In this document: one piece after another, positions 6,086-6,666 of the stretch
How positions within the stretch are numbered: the stretch's first letter is position 1
Layout: every line of letters begins with the position of its first letter
Notes under the pieces: model-generated
Database searches by the model: none
Told to the model about the DNA's origin: nothing
Seen by the model: the letters and a program-made list of their open reading frames with translations, nothing else
Origin: Acidobacteriota bacterium
Lineage (GTDB): Bacteria; Acidobacteriota; Terriglobia; UBA7540
Assembly: GCA_021827255.1 (NCBI GenBank)
Contig: JAKAWO010000168.1
Span: 1 to 6,666, forward strand
DNA length: 6,666 nucleotides
Direction: 5' to 3'
Translations under genes and position numbers: made by a program

Positions 6086-6481
6086 TTGGATTCCAAGGCT
6101 GCGAGGGGGCACCTAAGGCTGGCGGAGGGACTTATCGAAACCGCGAAAATTGGAGATGCGGCCTCAGAGTATGAAATCCGCAATGCCTTCTCGCGTGCCT
6201 ACTACGCTCTGTTCCATGCGTGTTGCGGTTACTTGTTCGCGCAAGGTGTGGCGAATGTCCGCGTGCTCATAAAGGATCATGGCAAGTTGCATGCCGAGAT
6301 GGACAGGGGAATGGGCAGGCCATTTGGGCGTTTCATGAGGGATTGTTACGAGCTCAGGCGGAACTCGGATTACCGGGCGGAATGGGCCGTCCCACCGTTT
6401 TACTCGTGCGTTGAGAAACTGAAGCACGCTCGAACACAGTGTTATTTCGTGGTGGCGACCGCCAAACGGCTAATCCCTTAG
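6086..6481 (+). CDS. HEPN domain protein (UPF0332-like), predicted RNase or toxin-type
   Basis: A small 131-residue, mostly helical protein. The family signature is RNAFSRAYYALFHACCGYL (32-50). It carries R37-x6-H44, the R-x4-6-H motif that marks catalytic HEPN ribonucleases, and ELRRNSDYRAEW (89-100) matches the conserved 'LR..aDY' segment of the C-terminal helix pair. HEPN proteins of this size usually pair with a minimal nucleotidyltransferase (MNT) as toxin-antitoxin or defence modules. No such gene is upstream, where tRNA-Thr lies, and the visible downstream gene shows no GS...D-x-D motif so far. The start is TTG 6086. With no promoter seen in the 24-base gap, the gene is probably transcribed with the tRNAs, in the tuf position. 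G+C is somewhat lower (65 of 120 bases at 6181-6300) than in the PBP gene, a weak hint of acquisition. The domain call is fairly firm; RNase activity and target are inferred. Confidence 0.75.
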   Translation: MDSKAARGHLRLAEGLIETAKIGDAASEYEIRNAFSRAYYALFHACCGYLFAQGVANVRVLIKDHGKLHAEMDRGMGRPFGRFMRDCYELRRNSDYRAEWAVPPFYSCVEKLKHARTQCYFVVATAKRLIP

Positions 6482-6501
6482 CCGCAAAGCCGGGGGTCGG
6501 A

Positions 6502-6666
6502 ATGACTAGCTATGAATTAGGGAATCTGATTAAGGATCGCTTGCGCGCCGCCGGGCTGGCTCAGTACCTCGACGAGGCCAGAGAGCAATACCTCGAATTT
6601 CCCGACGGGTTCTTCGCAGAGGTGGTTCTGAAAGATGGGTCGAAGCTGTCAGAGGCGCAAAGGATT
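6502..6666 (+). CDS. Hypothetical protein, N-terminal 55 residues only
   Basis: ATG 6502 begins 20 bases after the HEPN stop, with GGGGG (6492-6496) five bases upstream, and the frame stays open to the window edge. The visible protein reads MTSYELGNLIKDRLRAAGLA, then QYLDEAREQYLEFPDGFFAE, then VVLKDGSKLSEAQRI. It looks like helix-helix followed by a beta strand; it has no membrane segment and no motif I can assign. Close spacing suggests co-translation with the HEPN gene, so it may be its partner (antitoxin, regulator or co-effector) or simply a neighbour. The missing C-terminal part could contain the decisive domain. Function unknown. Confidence 0.65.
   Translation, partial: MTSYELGNLIKDRLRAAGLAQYLDEAREQYLEFPDGFFAEVVLKDGSKLSEAQRI

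Overview
The window is a stretch of bacterial chromosome of fairly high G+C (hand counts: 76 of 120 bases at 1621-1740, 70 of 120 at 4441-4560). The protein styles suggest Acidobacteriota (Terriglobia-like), chiefly the M23 peptidase that opens MEKNSYTILIFPGAHGRLRK and the class A PBP. This assignment rests on recognition of protein style, not on a marker gene, so I hold it with moderate confidence.

Layout. Positions 1-296 hold the 3' end of a peroxiredoxin-like gene (+). A good sigma70-type promoter (370-398) leads into a complete bifunctional penicillin-binding protein 1A gene (422-2803, +). Facing it is thiL, thiamine-monophosphate kinase (2889-3875, -); its start should be moved inwards to a methionine preceded by a strong Shine-Dalgarno. 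A 354-base divergent intergenic region follows. It contains a promoter (4094-4123) and a structured leader for a membrane-anchored M23 metallopeptidase (4230-5114, +). The PBP and the M23 enzyme are both peptidoglycan functions, one building and one cutting, but each has its own promoter.

From 5251 onwards comes a stable-RNA operon. It has an A/T-tract UP-like element, a -35/-10 pair with a perfect TATAAT, then tRNA-Thr(UGU), tRNA-Tyr(GUA), tRNA-Gly(UCC) and tRNA-Thr(GGU), all with encoded CCA. This is the order of the classical tRNA-tufB operon (thrU-tyrU-glyT-thrT-tufB in E. coli). Here, however, the gene after the last tRNA is not tuf. It is a small HEPN-domain protein (6086-6481, TTG start, 24 bases after the tRNA CCA), followed 20 bases later by an unrecognised gene that runs off the window (6502 onwards).

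The most unusual part is this tRNA/HEPN arrangement: a predicted HEPN protein with an intact R-x6-H motif, apparently read from a tRNA promoter in the slot where tuf normally sits, beside a partner gene that shows no nucleotidyltransferase signature in its visible part. Second is the M23 leader, with a perfect 10-bp inverted repeat whose loop could pair with the region just before the start codon.
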